Shown piece after piece: positions 8,988-16,802 of a stretch of DNA of 35,838 nucleotides. Every line of letters starts with the position of its first letter. The stretch's first letter is position 1. Location of the stretch: positions 1-35,838 of the forward strand of contig ONCT01000028.1 in assembly GCA_900316395.1 (NCBI GenBank). Direction: 5' to 3'. The notes beneath the pieces were generated by a model, which searched no databases, was not told where the DNA came from, and saw only the letters and a list, made by a program, of their open reading frames with translations. The position numbers and the translations under genes were made by a program. This DNA comes from an uncultured Lachnospiraceae bacterium. GTDB taxonomy: Bacteria; Bacillota; Clostridia; Lachnospirales; Lachnospiraceae.

Positions 8988-9070
8988 TGTGGACAACGTG
9001 GATAAGTCCGTTTATAAATGATTTTTCGTGGGACTTATCCACAGCTTTTATGCAAAATATATGTGGATAA
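8988..9070. promoter_or_regulatory. Cluster of four DnaA boxes
   Basis: Within 83 bases lie TGTGGACAA (8988-8996), CGTGGATAA (8997-9005), TTATCCACA (9035-9043) and TGTGGATAA (9062-9070). The last two are perfect DnaA boxes (TTATCCACA) on plus and minus strands; the first two differ from it by one base. Flanks are very AT-rich. There is no dnaA or dnaN nearby, so this is a candidate DnaA-binding or titration locus, not a proven origin. It fills part of the 387-base gene-free stretch 8811-9197; the rest holds the palindrome at 8841-8858, a small inverted repeat ATTGTC-A-GACAAT (9084-9096) and the sortase terminator. Confidence 0.75.
8998..9042. repeat. 12-bp perfect inverted repeat formed by DnaA boxes
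   Basis: GTGGATAAGTCC (8998-9009) and GGACTTATCCAC (9031-9042) are exact complements separated by 21 bases. The arms extend three bases (GTCC side) beyond the DnaA-box core, so box placement alone does not account for the symmetry. Confidence 0.85.
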
Positions 9071-9146
9071 CTTTTTAGTTTCTATTGTCAGACAATATAC
9101 CCTATATCTTCTATTTGTGCATTTTTTCCATTAGATAATTCATCGT

Positions 9147-9188
9147 AAAAAATGTGTAGTCACCCCCATTCAGTAACTACACATTTTA
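9147..9188 (-). terminator. Rho-independent terminator of the sortase gene
   Basis: A 12-bp perfect stem AAAATGTGTAGT / ACTACACATTTT with a 15-base loop begins 10 bases after the sortase stop. On the minus strand the stem ends in a run of six T. Confidence 0.85.
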
Positions 9189-9197
9189 TAATTATTT

Positions 9198-10079
9198 CTA
9201 TATGTCTTCTGAATCATATATAACCTGCTTGTTGACGTTGTCGTACTCTCCAACTAATGTTCCAACAACCACAAATCTCATATCATCTCTGCTGGTACAT
9301 GTAGACAAGGTTGCCAGCTTCTTATAATTCTGGATAATCTTCTCATCCTCTGTTGCATCAGGGTCCGATACATCAGGTACATCAATGTTAACCTGAGAGA
9401 TTTGCTTAAGCTGCTTGATGAAATCAACAAATGTCCGATCAGATGCGAAGCTAATTGTATATACATCACTTGTATCTGATACATCATTATATGAAAATAC
9501 CTTGAATCTGTACTTCTTGTCACCTGTTATTACCTGGAAATACAGATGGTCCTTATAATATCCATCCTCGTACTTATACTGCTGCAGCCTTCCGAACATG
9601 GACTGGTCTCTCATATTATGACCATATATTATGCTGTTCTTATCACTAAAGTCACCTTTGTTCAAGGCCTCTAGGAAGATACTTCCAGCTCTAAGGTTAT
9701 CTCCGTTAAATGATGTATTAAGATATTTCTCATCATCTGCACCCTGTACAATAGGATAGCTTATTTCTTCATTCTCAAAAAACAACCAGCCTCTTGTGTC
9801 CTGATTCTTAAGCTTAAGCTCAGCAATATTGACATCGCACATGTCATACCATTTGCCAGTATTAATATTGGCATAATCCTGATTAATCTTATCATAATCA
9901 GCCTGCCCCTTCATATAATCAACAATATAATATATTAGCCATGCGATTCCTATTAGAAGAATTACTACAGCAATTGTAATTCCTATTCGCGCTCCTAAGC
10001 TAAGAGGCTTCTTTTTATTATTATTAACATCACTACTATTATTGATATCGTTCTTAGCACTAGTGTTATTCTCGGCCAT
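9198..10079 (-). CDS. Class B sortase
   Basis: A membrane-bound transpeptidase that would anchor surface proteins to the cell wall. The N-terminal 30 residues are Asn- and Lys-rich and cytoplasmic; one transmembrane helix follows (about 31-53). The sortase domain contains the catalytic His in IIYGHNM, the nucleophile Cys in TLSTC (LATLSTCTSRDDMRFVVVG) and a downstream Arg in the same stretch. The long insert between His and Cys with a helix (FASDRTFVDFIKQLKQI) is typical of class B. The length is 293 residues. AAGGAG precedes the ATG. It is monocistronic with its own promoter and terminator. No LPxTG- or NPxTN-type substrate is seen next to it, so the target is unknown. Confidence 0.92.
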   Translation of the reverse strand: MAENNTSAKNDINNSSDVNNNKKKPLSLGARIGITIAVVILLIGIAWLIYYIVDYMKGQADYDKINQDYANINTGKWYDMCDVNIAELKLKNQDTRGWLFFENEEISYPIVQGADDEKYLNTSFNGDNLRAGSIFLEALNKGDFSDKNSIIYGHNMRDQSMFGRLQQYKYEDGYYKDHLYFQVITGDKKYRFKVFSYNDVSDTSDVYTISFASDRTFVDFIKQLKQISQVNIDVPDVSDPDATEDEKIIQNYKKLATLSTCTSRDDMRFVVVGTLVGEYDNVNKQVIYDSEDI

Positions 10080-10127
10080 GAATTACTCCTTTTCGTACTT
10101 ACATTATATCTATGCACATACACACAT

Positions 10128-10156
10128 ATTATATGCTATAATAAACATAAATTCAA
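10128..10156 (-). promoter_or_regulatory. Sigma-A-type promoter of the sortase gene
   Basis: On the minus strand TTGAAT (10156-10151) and TATAAT (10133-10128) are separated by exactly 17 bases, about 50 bases before the sortase ATG. Confidence 0.7.
10134..10142 (+). promoter_or_regulatory. Extended -10 promoter of the plus-strand glycosyltransferase gene
   Basis: TGCTATAAT (TG-n-TATAAT) lies 35 bases before the ATG at 10177. No good -35 is present at 17 bases upstream, which extended -10 promoters do not require. It overlaps the sortase promoter spacer on the other strand. Confidence 0.6.
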
Positions 10157-10176
10157 TATTATAGCGAGGGGTTTTA

Positions 10177-11277
10177 ATGGTTACAATTAGTCTGGTTATG
10201 ATAGTAAAAAATGAAGAGAAGGTGTTAAAGCGATGCCTTGATAGTGTAGTTAAGTTAATGGACGAAATAATAATCGTTGACACTGGCTCAACTGACAAAA
10301 CTAAGGAAATCGCTTCTGAATATACTGACAAAATATACGATTTCAAGTGGGTAGATGATTTCTCGGCTGCTCGGAATTTCGCATTTTCCAAAGCAACAAT
10401 GGATTACATATATAGCTGCGACGCAGACGAGGTTATTGATGAAGAAAACCGCATGAGATTCATGAATCTTAAAATGGCTCTTGTGGAAGATGTGGAAATC
10501 GTGCAGATGCACTATGTGGAAAATGGCAAATCATCAGTCCTTAATTCCAAGTCAGAATATCGTCCTAAGCTATATAAACGCCTTCGTGGCTTTACATGGA
10601 TTGAGCCAATTCACGAAACAGTTCGACTTGACCCTGTTGTCTTCGACAGCGATATCGAAATTCTTCACATGCCTGAAACAATTCATTCAAAAAGAGACTT
10701 TAGGGTATTTGAGAAGGCATACAATAAGGATAAATATCTAAGCGACAATCTTATCTCCATGTATTCTAAGGAATTATTAAAATGTGGTGATGAGGATGAC
10801 TTTGCTAAAGCAAAAACAATCTTCGAAAGTATTCTTAAAAACCAAAAGATTACAGAAGAACAATTAAACAAGGTATGCTGCGTCCTAGCAAAGGCCGCAA
10901 GAATATCTTCTGATAATGCTGCCTTCATAAAGTACACAACCAAGTCACTTGTAATGGGTGGCTCAAGTGAAATATGCTTAGAGCTTGGAGAATATTTCCT
11001 ATCTAAGAATGATAATGAAGAAGCCATCGTATGGTTCTATAATGCAGCCTACGAATCAGAGCCAATACTTGACGTGGCATCACAAGGAAAAGCCCCTAGA
11101 CTGGGATTAGCACAGTGTTATGCCAACATAGCCAAGGAACTTGGTTATTCAACATTTGAAGATGATGAAGACCTGAAATCCCACAAGGAAGCACCTCAGG
11201 ACGTATCCGCCATTCTAGAGCTTCATAAGCAATATCTCAAGGAAGCTATGGATTGGGAGATGCCTGAGGAGAACTAA
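10177..11277 (+). CDS. GT2-family glycosyltransferase with C-terminal TPR-like region
   Basis: Residues 1-95 are a GT-A fold of family 2: SLVMIVKNEEKVLKRCLDSV, then IIIVDTGSTDKTKEIA, then the metal-binding region YSCDADEV. Residues about 170-350 are helical and repeat-like, with units resembling TPR (for example AAFIKYTTKSLVMGG and NDNEEAIVWFYNAAYESEP). The family includes WaaE-like and peptide/protein glycosyltransferases. The acceptor is not readable from sequence. It is the only gene on the plus strand, diverges from the sortase gene, has a GAGGGG ribosome site, and ends at a strong terminator. Being solitary and divergent, it is probably regulated separately from its neighbours. Confidence 0.9.
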   Translation: MVTISLVMIVKNEEKVLKRCLDSVVKLMDEIIIVDTGSTDKTKEIASEYTDKIYDFKWVDDFSAARNFAFSKATMDYIYSCDADEVIDEENRMRFMNLKMALVEDVEIVQMHYVENGKSSVLNSKSEYRPKLYKRLRGFTWIEPIHETVRLDPVVFDSDIEILHMPETIHSKRDFRVFEKAYNKDKYLSDNLISMYSKELLKCGDEDDFAKAKTIFESILKNQKITEEQLNKVCCVLAKAARISSDNAAFIKYTTKSLVMGGSSEICLELGEYFLSKNDNEEAIVWFYNAAYESEPILDVASQGKAPRLGLAQCYANIAKELGYSTFEDDEDLKSHKEAPQDVSAILELHKQYLKEAMDWEMPEEN

Positions 11278-11292
11278 TGTAGTAATTATAAT

Positions 11293-11328
11293 AACCCTGC
11301 ATCGCTCTAAGCATTGCAGGGTTGTTTT
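11293..11328. terminator. Bidirectional terminator between convergent genes
   Basis: AACCCTGCA (11293-11301) pairs perfectly with TGCAGGGTT (11315-11323), followed by GTTTTG on the plus strand. It lies between the plus-strand glycosyltransferase stop and the stop of the convergent aminotransferase gene, but the T tract favours plus-strand termination. Confidence 0.8.
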
Positions 11329-11332
11329 GTAA

Positions 11333-12520
11333 TTACCTATAGCACTCCTCTACAAACTTCCTAAGGACTGGCATAGAGCGCTTTACCTTCTCTGTGTCGA
11401 TGCAGTACGCCATTCTAAAATAGCCCGGACATCCGAAGGTATCACCTGGCACTAGAAGTAAATCGTACTCCTTAGCTTTGTTACAAAAATCAATAGATGA
11501 CTCTTCTAAGGCCTTAGGGAATATGTAGAATGTTCCCTGAGGCTTTACTACTTCAAAGCCTAGGTCTACTAATTCATTGTAGATTATATTCGCATTTGTC
11601 TCATATACAGATAAATCAGCAAGCTTAAAGCCTGTTCTTGTAATTGCAAGCTGCTGCGTTGCAGATGGACAATTGTGACCAATTCCTCTACTAATCTGAC
11701 CGCAGATAATTGCATTGATATCTGCATCCACACACTTAGGATTAAATGCCATATATCCAATTCTCTCTCCAGGAAGACTCATTCCTTTAGAGTATGAATA
11801 GCAGGAAATTGTATTGTCATAATAGTGGCTTGGATAAGGAGTCTTTTTGCCGTCAAATGCAATCTCTCTATATGGCTCATCGGAAATTATGAATATCTCG
11901 TGATTATATTCCTTTTGCTTAGCCTCTAAGATGCTAGCAAGCTTCCTAAGTGTCTCCTCAGAATATACAACTCCTGATGGATTGTTAGGAGAGTTAATAA
12001 GAATTGCCTGCACATTAGGATTAAGTGCCTTCTCAAACTCATCGAACTTAATCTGAAAATCAGCAGTATTAGCTGGAATAATTGTAAACTTCGCCCCTGT
12101 CGCCTTAATATAAGGAATATACTCAGGGAAAAATGGAGCAAATCCAATTATCTCATCCCCTGGCTTTGTTACAAGTCTAAATGCGTGAGCAAGACTTGAA
12201 GCAGCGCCACTTGTCATGAATATGTGCTTCGTCTCGTATGGAATATTGAATCTCTCACGAAGCTCACCAGCTAGATATTCTCTTGCCTTGGTATTACCAA
12301 GAGATGGAGAATATCCGTGTATATCCATTGGGTCCATTTCCTTGTAAATGTCAATTACGCTCTGAGTAAATCCCTCTGGGCAAGGTACGCTAGGATTACC
12401 CAGACTATAATCAAATACATTCTCATAGCCGATTTCCTGACCCCTTGCTGTTGCATATTCACTAAGTTCTCGTATTACAGACTTGCCTTGCAGCATCGCC
12501 TTGAATTCCTGATTAATCAT
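11333..12520 (-). CDS. Pyridoxal-phosphate-dependent aminotransferase, class I/II
   Basis: A fold-type I aminotransferase of 395 residues. Recognisable features are SLGNPSVPCP at the N-terminal substrate arm, TSGAASSLAHAF near the cofactor phosphate, INSPNNPSG (cofactor Asn), ISDEPYREI (Asp holding the pyridine nitrogen) and the Schiff-base Lys in SYSKGMSLPGERIGY, with the substrate carboxylate Arg in GYFRMAYC. These place it with aspartate/alanine-type enzymes, but the amino donor cannot be chosen by sequence alone. GGGAG precedes the ATG by six bases. It appears monocistronic, bounded by hairpin structures on both sides. Confidence 0.92.
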   Translation of the reverse strand: MINQEFKAMLQGKSVIRELSEYATARGQEIGYENVFDYSLGNPSVPCPEGFTQSVIDIYKEMDPMDIHGYSPSLGNTKAREYLAGELRERFNIPYETKHIFMTSGAASSLAHAFRLVTKPGDEIIGFAPFFPEYIPYIKATGAKFTIIPANTADFQIKFDEFEKALNPNVQAILINSPNNPSGVVYSEETLRKLASILEAKQKEYNHEIFIISDEPYREIAFDGKKTPYPSHYYDNTISCYSYSKGMSLPGERIGYMAFNPKCVDADINAIICGQISRGIGHNCPSATQQLAITRTGFKLADLSVYETNANIIYNELVDLGFEVVKPQGTFYIFPKALEESSIDFCNKAKEYDLLLVPGDTFGCPGYFRMAYCIDTEKVKRSMPVLRKFVEECYR

Positions 12521-12553
12521 TATTAGCTCCCTTCTTACTAAGTATAAATTATG

Positions 12554-12617
12554 ATATCTGAGAAAAAACCTGTGCGCTCATATAGAAAATCGCTCTACAG
12601 GTTTTTTCCTCAGATAT
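12554..12617. terminator. Long hairpin with conserved loop (copy A), probable bidirectional terminator
   Basis: The arms at 12554-12573 and 12597-12617 are complementary over about 20 bp with one bulge; the inner part is AAAAAACCTGT / ACAGGTTTTTT, giving a T run on both strands. The 23-base loop GCGCTCATATAGAAAATCGCTCT minus its ends is nearly identical to that of the hairpin at 15237-15305. It lies 36 bases after the DUF2804 stop. Confidence 0.8.
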
Positions 12618-12653
12618 CCTGCCAGCTACTATTTGTTCTTATCAGCAGAGTAA

Positions 12654-13748
12654 TTAATATCTATTATGCACGTCTTCGGCGAAGCACATCAAGTCTTTAA
12701 TCTCCAATGGGGTGCCGTCGTCAAGTATGACTTTTCCTGTCATGCGCCCGAAGACCTGATGCTGGTCGGATTCGATGATACCTGCATTGATTCTTGCAGC
12801 GCGATCTAATACTGGAACGAAGTCCATCTCGAATCTGCCATCTGAAGATGTGAATGTCCATGGTGACATATATCCCTGCATTGGTATGTTAAATGTTACA
12901 TCATCAAGCTTATGACATACTCCATCATAGAATAATATATTCTCTGATGCTGCCGAGGTATCACCAAAGCCATAGCCTATATTGAATCCAAATGGCTTAC
13001 CATTGACTGTGCCATTACCAGAACCCCAATACCATCTGTTATCGTATGTCCATACACCTCGGCCCCAATCTAATGTTCCATAATTTATTGATGGGTCGAA
13101 CTCAAATCTATCCTCCCCAAGGCGTAGATATCCATATGCAGGCATACAGTTAATCTTCTGATTATAGTAGAAGGCTGTCTTCTTCTCCTCCCATGGAGTT
13201 GCAATAACCATTGTATCCATCTTAGGCTGATACAGCTTAATATCAGCAGAAAATGTCTTACCCTCATAGAAATCAAACATTACACATTCTATATGACGTA
13301 GCTTACAGCTTCCCTTCTTCTTGTCCTCAGGCGTTATCATATCGCCATACATTTTGTATGCTTCATCATAGCTTATGGTCTCATGCTTATAGCTAAGACT
13401 TAGCCTCTTATCTTCATATACTATATCTCCCTGGGCGGAGTTTTTCGGCATTTTCATCTTGCCCATTGGCATTGCATTAAGTATGGTCTCTGTATGCTCC
13501 CAGCCTTCCTTAAGATTTAGAAATGACACTGACTGCAGACCAATATAACCATCATCTGAGAGAGTAAAGGCACCTGCGAAATCATCATTTAGAACCATAT
13601 AATAATCCCACTCCTTGATTCTCATCTTAGGAGCCTTAATCTGCTTCCTGTCGTATCTTGTAATCAGAGCCTTAGACCAACCAGGCTCTGTTAATACACC
13701 ATTCTCATCTAACAAATCATGCCTGTCTAATATCTCGTGATTGCGCAT
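12654..13748 (-). CDS. DUF2804 domain-containing protein
   Basis: A 364-residue protein recognised as DUF2804 by its pattern: MRNHEILDRHDLLDENG at the N terminus, then AGAFTLSDDGYIG, a tryptophan- and glycine-rich core (DWGRGVWTYDNRWYWGSG, then GFNIGYGFGDTSAASEN) and a C-terminal QVFGRMTGKVILDDG. Function is unknown; the alternating aromatic beta-strand look resembles lipocalin-like or CrtC/AttH-type folds, which is only a guess. There is no signal peptide. I choose the ATG at 13748, with a GGGGGTGG element before it; an upstream in-frame ATG (13838) lies deep in the preceding gene. It overlaps the 3' end of the glycosyltransferase gene by 32 bases, so the two are probably translated together. 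Confidence 0.82.
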   Translation of the reverse strand: MRNHEILDRHDLLDENGVLTEPGWSKALITRYDRKQIKAPKMRIKEWDYYMVLNDDFAGAFTLSDDGYIGLQSVSFLNLKEGWEHTETILNAMPMGKMKMPKNSAQGDIVYEDKRLSLSYKHETISYDEAYKMYGDMITPEDKKKGSCKLRHIECVMFDFYEGKTFSADIKLYQPKMDTMVIATPWEEKKTAFYYNQKINCMPAYGYLRLGEDRFEFDPSINYGTLDWGRGVWTYDNRWYWGSGNGTVNGKPFGFNIGYGFGDTSAASENILFYDGVCHKLDDVTFNIPMQGYMSPWTFTSSDGRFEMDFVPVLDRAARINAGIIESDQHQVFGRMTGKVILDDGTPLEIKDLMCFAEDVHNRY

Positions 13749-15222
13749 CTGTACCACCCCCACTTTCTTCAGCCTTCGCTTCCATGAATTTGTGATTTTC
13801 AAGTCCCATTGCAAGATTAGGACTGTAGAAAGGGTCACCCTTCGCTAATTCATCTGATAGCTTCTCCACTAATCTGTTATGAGACCCCTCTTCACTTATT
13901 ATATTACTATTATTTTTCTTTGCAATAATTGTCGGGTCAATTATTATACGATACCCTTTGGCTCTTGCTCTAATACAAAAATCAAGCATCACATCTCTGC
14001 CAGACAAGGAAGTATCAAATCCTCCTAAAGACCTGTATGCCTTCTTACTTATCATACAGAATGCTCCATCTACCATTCCAATCTCTCTTGGAATCGGCTG
14101 AATATTCTCATAGCCCGAATCTCGCAATTTATAATTGTAAAATGCTGGATACACATTTGCATCAGTATCATAGATATATCCGCAATTCTCCGTAGTCCAA
14201 AATGGCTTGGCAAATCTCACACCCACAACAGCCACATCCTTGAGCTTGATGTAACCATACATGGTCTCAAGATAGTTCCTGCCAGATACCTTCACATCCT
14301 TTTCCTTAAGAAGCATATAATCCTTAGAACGAATAGTAGCGCCTGAGCCGTCATATATTACCTTCCAAAATCTCTTCCTAGGGTCAGTATCAATCTTCGC
14401 CTTAATATTATTGCGAGTAAGGTATGCCTTGACGCTAGCCATATTCTCTTTATATATTAGCTCTTCTAGGTCAATATCCGCACTAGTTACAGGATTCTTC
14501 ATAAAATCAGGAAAGACCGACCTGATAATTCCCATAATCGCCCCTTCCTTCTTAGGTGGAAGAACGCTTTCATTATTCTGCATTATTGCTTCATCAACAA
14601 TATCCTGAGACATTATTCTCTTATAGTATAAGAATTTAGGGATATGATAGAATTTACATTTCTTCTCAATACAGCGAAGAAGGAATTCATACATATAGGC
14701 TTCAGAGAGTACCTCTCTTGTTGTTCCAACCTTCTTAATAACATCTCTATTAATTACAACCATGTCCCCTATATAATTATTGCGAAGGAATAATTCTTTA
14801 TTGAAGTCCTGCTTAACATGAATGTTGGTCTTCTCCACGCCTTCAAGGTCAATATGGTCTGAATAGAGGATATCAGCATTTCCCACATCGAATATGGTAC
14901 CGGCCATGTGATACAGGCAGTGAGGATCGAGCCTGTTATGACAATTGGTTACAAGAATGTAATCCCCTTCAGCAAAATGAAAGCCTATGTTAGTAGCATA
15001 GGCTTTACCTTTGTGATTCTTAAGTTGTCTATAGTGTACTCTGGTATCCTTCGGGAAGAACTCTCTTGTTATTCGCTCGAGATTGGAAGAATAGTCATCA
15101 TCAATGATGTAGAGCTCCCAGTTCTCGTAGTCTTGAGCAACTACCGACTCCAGAAAGTCTCTAAAAAATACTTCCCTAGTATTAGAACACACAACCAGAA
15201 TTGTAAAAGTTGTTATCTTCAT
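13717..15222 (-). CDS. GT2-like glycosyltransferase with degenerate first domain
   Basis: A 501-residue protein. Residues 1-200 form a GT-A/GT2 domain (FTILVVCSNTREVFFRDFLESV, LYIIDDDYSS, GKAYATNIGFHFAEGDYIL), but the usual DxD metal site at the end of strand 4 reads VTNCHNRLDP, with Asn and His where acidic residues are expected. Residues about 300-480 resemble the C-terminal part of a second GT2 domain (IGMVDGAFCMISKKAYRSLGGFD, ARAKGYRIIIDP), without a recognisable first half. No transmembrane helix is obvious. Ribosome site is weak (AGG). It precedes DUF2804 with overlap and lies downstream of the polyprenyl-phosphate sugar transferase, suggesting a role in surface glycan assembly; activity is uncertain. 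Confidence 0.82.
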   Translation of the reverse strand: MKITTFTILVVCSNTREVFFRDFLESVVAQDYENWELYIIDDDYSSNLERITREFFPKDTRVHYRQLKNHKGKAYATNIGFHFAEGDYILVTNCHNRLDPHCLYHMAGTIFDVGNADILYSDHIDLEGVEKTNIHVKQDFNKELFLRNNYIGDMVVINRDVIKKVGTTREVLSEAYMYEFLLRCIEKKCKFYHIPKFLYYKRIMSQDIVDEAIMQNNESVLPPKKEGAIMGIIRSVFPDFMKNPVTSADIDLEELIYKENMASVKAYLTRNNIKAKIDTDPRKRFWKVIYDGSGATIRSKDYMLLKEKDVKVSGRNYLETMYGYIKLKDVAVVGVRFAKPFWTTENCGYIYDTDANVYPAFYNYKLRDSGYENIQPIPREIGMVDGAFCMISKKAYRSLGGFDTSLSGRDVMLDFCIRARAKGYRIIIDPTIIAKKNNSNIISEEGSHNRLVEKLSDELAKGDPFYSPNLAMGLENHKFMEAKAEESGGGTDAQSRDIRQA

Positions 15223-15236
15223 GTAATTACCTACTT

Positions 15237-15305
15237 AATATTAAGATGCCAAACACCTGCTCGCTCATAAGAAAATCGCTTGGCAGGTTTTGGCATCTTA
15301 ATATT
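15237..15305. terminator. Long hairpin with conserved loop (copy B)
   Basis: The arms 15237-15260 and 15283-15305 pair over about 23 bp with one mismatch or bulge (outer stem AATATTAAGATGCCAA). The loop TCGCTCATAAGAAAATCGCT plus two bases matches the loop of the hairpin at 12554-12617, while the outer stems are unrelated. It lies between the sugar-transferase stop (15345) and the glycosyltransferase start (15222). A 12-base piece of its left arm, CCAAACACCTGC, recurs at 15324-15335. Its T tract is poor, so terminator function is less certain than for copy A. Confidence 0.7.
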
Positions 15306-15344
15306 CTAGCTTATATCCAAACACCAAACACCTGCATTCTCGTA

Positions 15345-16766
15345 TTATTTAGATCCTTTACCTGATAGGACGACACCAATTGTCTTAAATAGTATCTTAA
15401 TATCAAGCCATATATTCCAATTGGCGATATATTCTGTATCGTAAGCTACCACGTCTTCAAAATTCGTAATGTCGCTTCGGCCACTTATCTGCCACATACC
15501 AGTTAATCCTGGCTTGAAGCCTAAGCGGGCTTTGTGATGGAATTTGTACATCTCGTATTCGTCCTCTGTTGGTGGTCTTGTACCAACAAGGGACATATCA
15601 CCCTTCAATACATTGAAGAACTGTGGCAATTCGTCAATGGAATATTTCCTCATAAATCGACCAATAGGAATAATACGAGGGTCATCCTCCATCTTGAACA
15701 TATTGCCATCCATCTCGTTAGCTTCCATAAGCTCCTTCTTGCGCTTGTCTGCGTCAACATACATAGAGCGGAACTTATAGAAGGTAAATCTTCTACCATT
15801 CTTACCGATTCTTATCTGCTTATAGAATACCGGTCCAGGGGACTGAATCTTAATAATTGGTGCAAATATTATGAATGCTATAAATGTAATTATTAGTCCA
15901 ATTATTGAACCCACAATATCCATAAGTCTCTTAAGGAATAACTGTCTTGTGCTGGCAATATGCATACTAGTTGTAAGAACTACGTAGCTTGCGTAATTCT
16001 CTAATACCATATTAGGCATCATATAATTAGTATGTACAAGGCTAATATGTACAGTAACTCCAAGCTCCACAAGGGTATTGGCTAAGGCCTCAGAGCTGGC
16101 TCTTGTATTACCGTCAATATACACCTCATCAACCACATTGGTTCTAACATATTCTAGGAAATCATCAGCTTTGGCAACAACTGGAATTCCCTGTATTGTC
16201 TGTCCCTCTAAATCAGCATCTACCACAACAACACCAACTACCTTGAAGTCAGTGTATTTGTTATGAGCAATCTCATCTAGACATCTCTCAACGGTATCAG
16301 ACTCAGCTACAACAATCATCTCTGACTTGTTCTTATCCTTAAGCTTCTGTCTTCTGATAACACGTTTTAATACTACTCTTCCAATATATTCAAATATAAC
16401 TACAAGAACTAGGTATGTAAATAGCAACTGTCTAGAGTACATCTCCGATTGCTTCGTAGCATACATATATATTAGATATACTCCAAATACAATAAAGCAA
16501 TGAAGTATTGTTGCTCTTAGTTCCTGATATTTGTTACGACGAAGAATTCCGGAATACGACTCAGTGAAGAATATAACGAAAATGTCAATTAGAACAAGCA
16601 TTATAGCCATTCTAATATATAAATCAACATTTACGTTAGAGTCCAGGTCGAAATTCCACTCGAATCTCCATACATAAGCTATTAAGAGGGCAAGCATTAT
16701 ACATAGTATATCAACCAATGTAAAGTCAAGATGCTTAACCCAGCTTCTCTTCTTCTTACTATACAT
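15345..16766 (-). CDS. Polyprenyl-phosphate sugar-1-phosphate transferase (WbaP/WcaJ type)
   Basis: An initiating transferase that would load a sugar-1-phosphate from a UDP-sugar onto undecaprenyl phosphate in the inner membrane. The N-terminal half has four transmembrane helices (about residues 12-30, 48-68, 85-102, 110-130), then a CoA-binding-like cytosolic domain (about 145-260), a fifth hydrophobic segment (about 282-305) and the C-terminal bacterial sugar transferase domain. Signature elements are SPGPVFYKQIRIGKNGRRF, YKFRSM, DDPRIIPIGRFMRKYSIDELPQF split over two strands, and GDMSLVGTRPP. The length of 473 residues is typical for exopolysaccharide polyprenyl glycosylphosphotransferases. 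AGGAG precedes the ATG. It follows the nucleotide-sugar pyrophosphorylase by 36 bases; the sugar identity is unknown. Confidence 0.93.
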   Translation of the reverse strand: MYSKKKRSWVKHLDFTLVDILCIMLALLIAYVWRFEWNFDLDSNVNVDLYIRMAIMLVLIDIFVIFFTESYSGILRRNKYQELRATILHCFIVFGVYLIYMYATKQSEMYSRQLLFTYLVLVVIFEYIGRVVLKRVIRRQKLKDKNKSEMIVVAESDTVERCLDEIAHNKYTDFKVVGVVVVDADLEGQTIQGIPVVAKADDFLEYVRTNVVDEVYIDGNTRASSEALANTLVELGVTVHISLVHTNYMMPNMVLENYASYVVLTTSMHIASTRQLFLKRLMDIVGSIIGLIITFIAFIIFAPIIKIQSPGPVFYKQIRIGKNGRRFTFYKFRSMYVDADKRKKELMEANEMDGNMFKMEDDPRIIPIGRFMRKYSIDELPQFFNVLKGDMSLVGTRPPTEDEYEMYKFHHKARLGFKPGLTGMWQISGRSDITNFEDVVAYDTEYIANWNIWLDIKILFKTIGVVLSGKGSK

Positions 16767-16777
16767 AGCAAATCTCC

Positions 16778-16793
16778 TACTCCCTAAGGAGTA
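16778..16793 (-). promoter_or_regulatory. Small hairpin next to the sugar-transferase ribosome site
   Basis: TACTCC and GGAGTA form a perfect 6-bp stem around a 4-base loop, ending directly beside the AGGAG ribosome site of the downstream gene on the minus strand. The same TACTCC could alternatively pair with part of that ribosome site. Possible translational control; short enough to be chance. Confidence 0.35.
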
Positions 16794-16802
16794 TCTATGT
16801 GG

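Noticed and set aside
8811..9197. Replication origin (oriC) call for the DnaA-box region
   Set aside because: No dnaA, dnaN, recF, gyrB or rpmH nearby and no clear unwinding element or DnaA-trio; boxes alone do not prove an origin.
10110..10391. Minus-strand open frame overlapping the start of the plus-strand glycosyltransferase
   Set aside because: It is antisense to conserved GT2 sequence and covers the divergent promoter region; no family resemblance.
12521..12653. Insertion sequence or transposon end suggested by the long inverted repeat
   Set aside because: No transposase, no target duplication and only a 23-base loop; a terminator or structured RNA explains it better.
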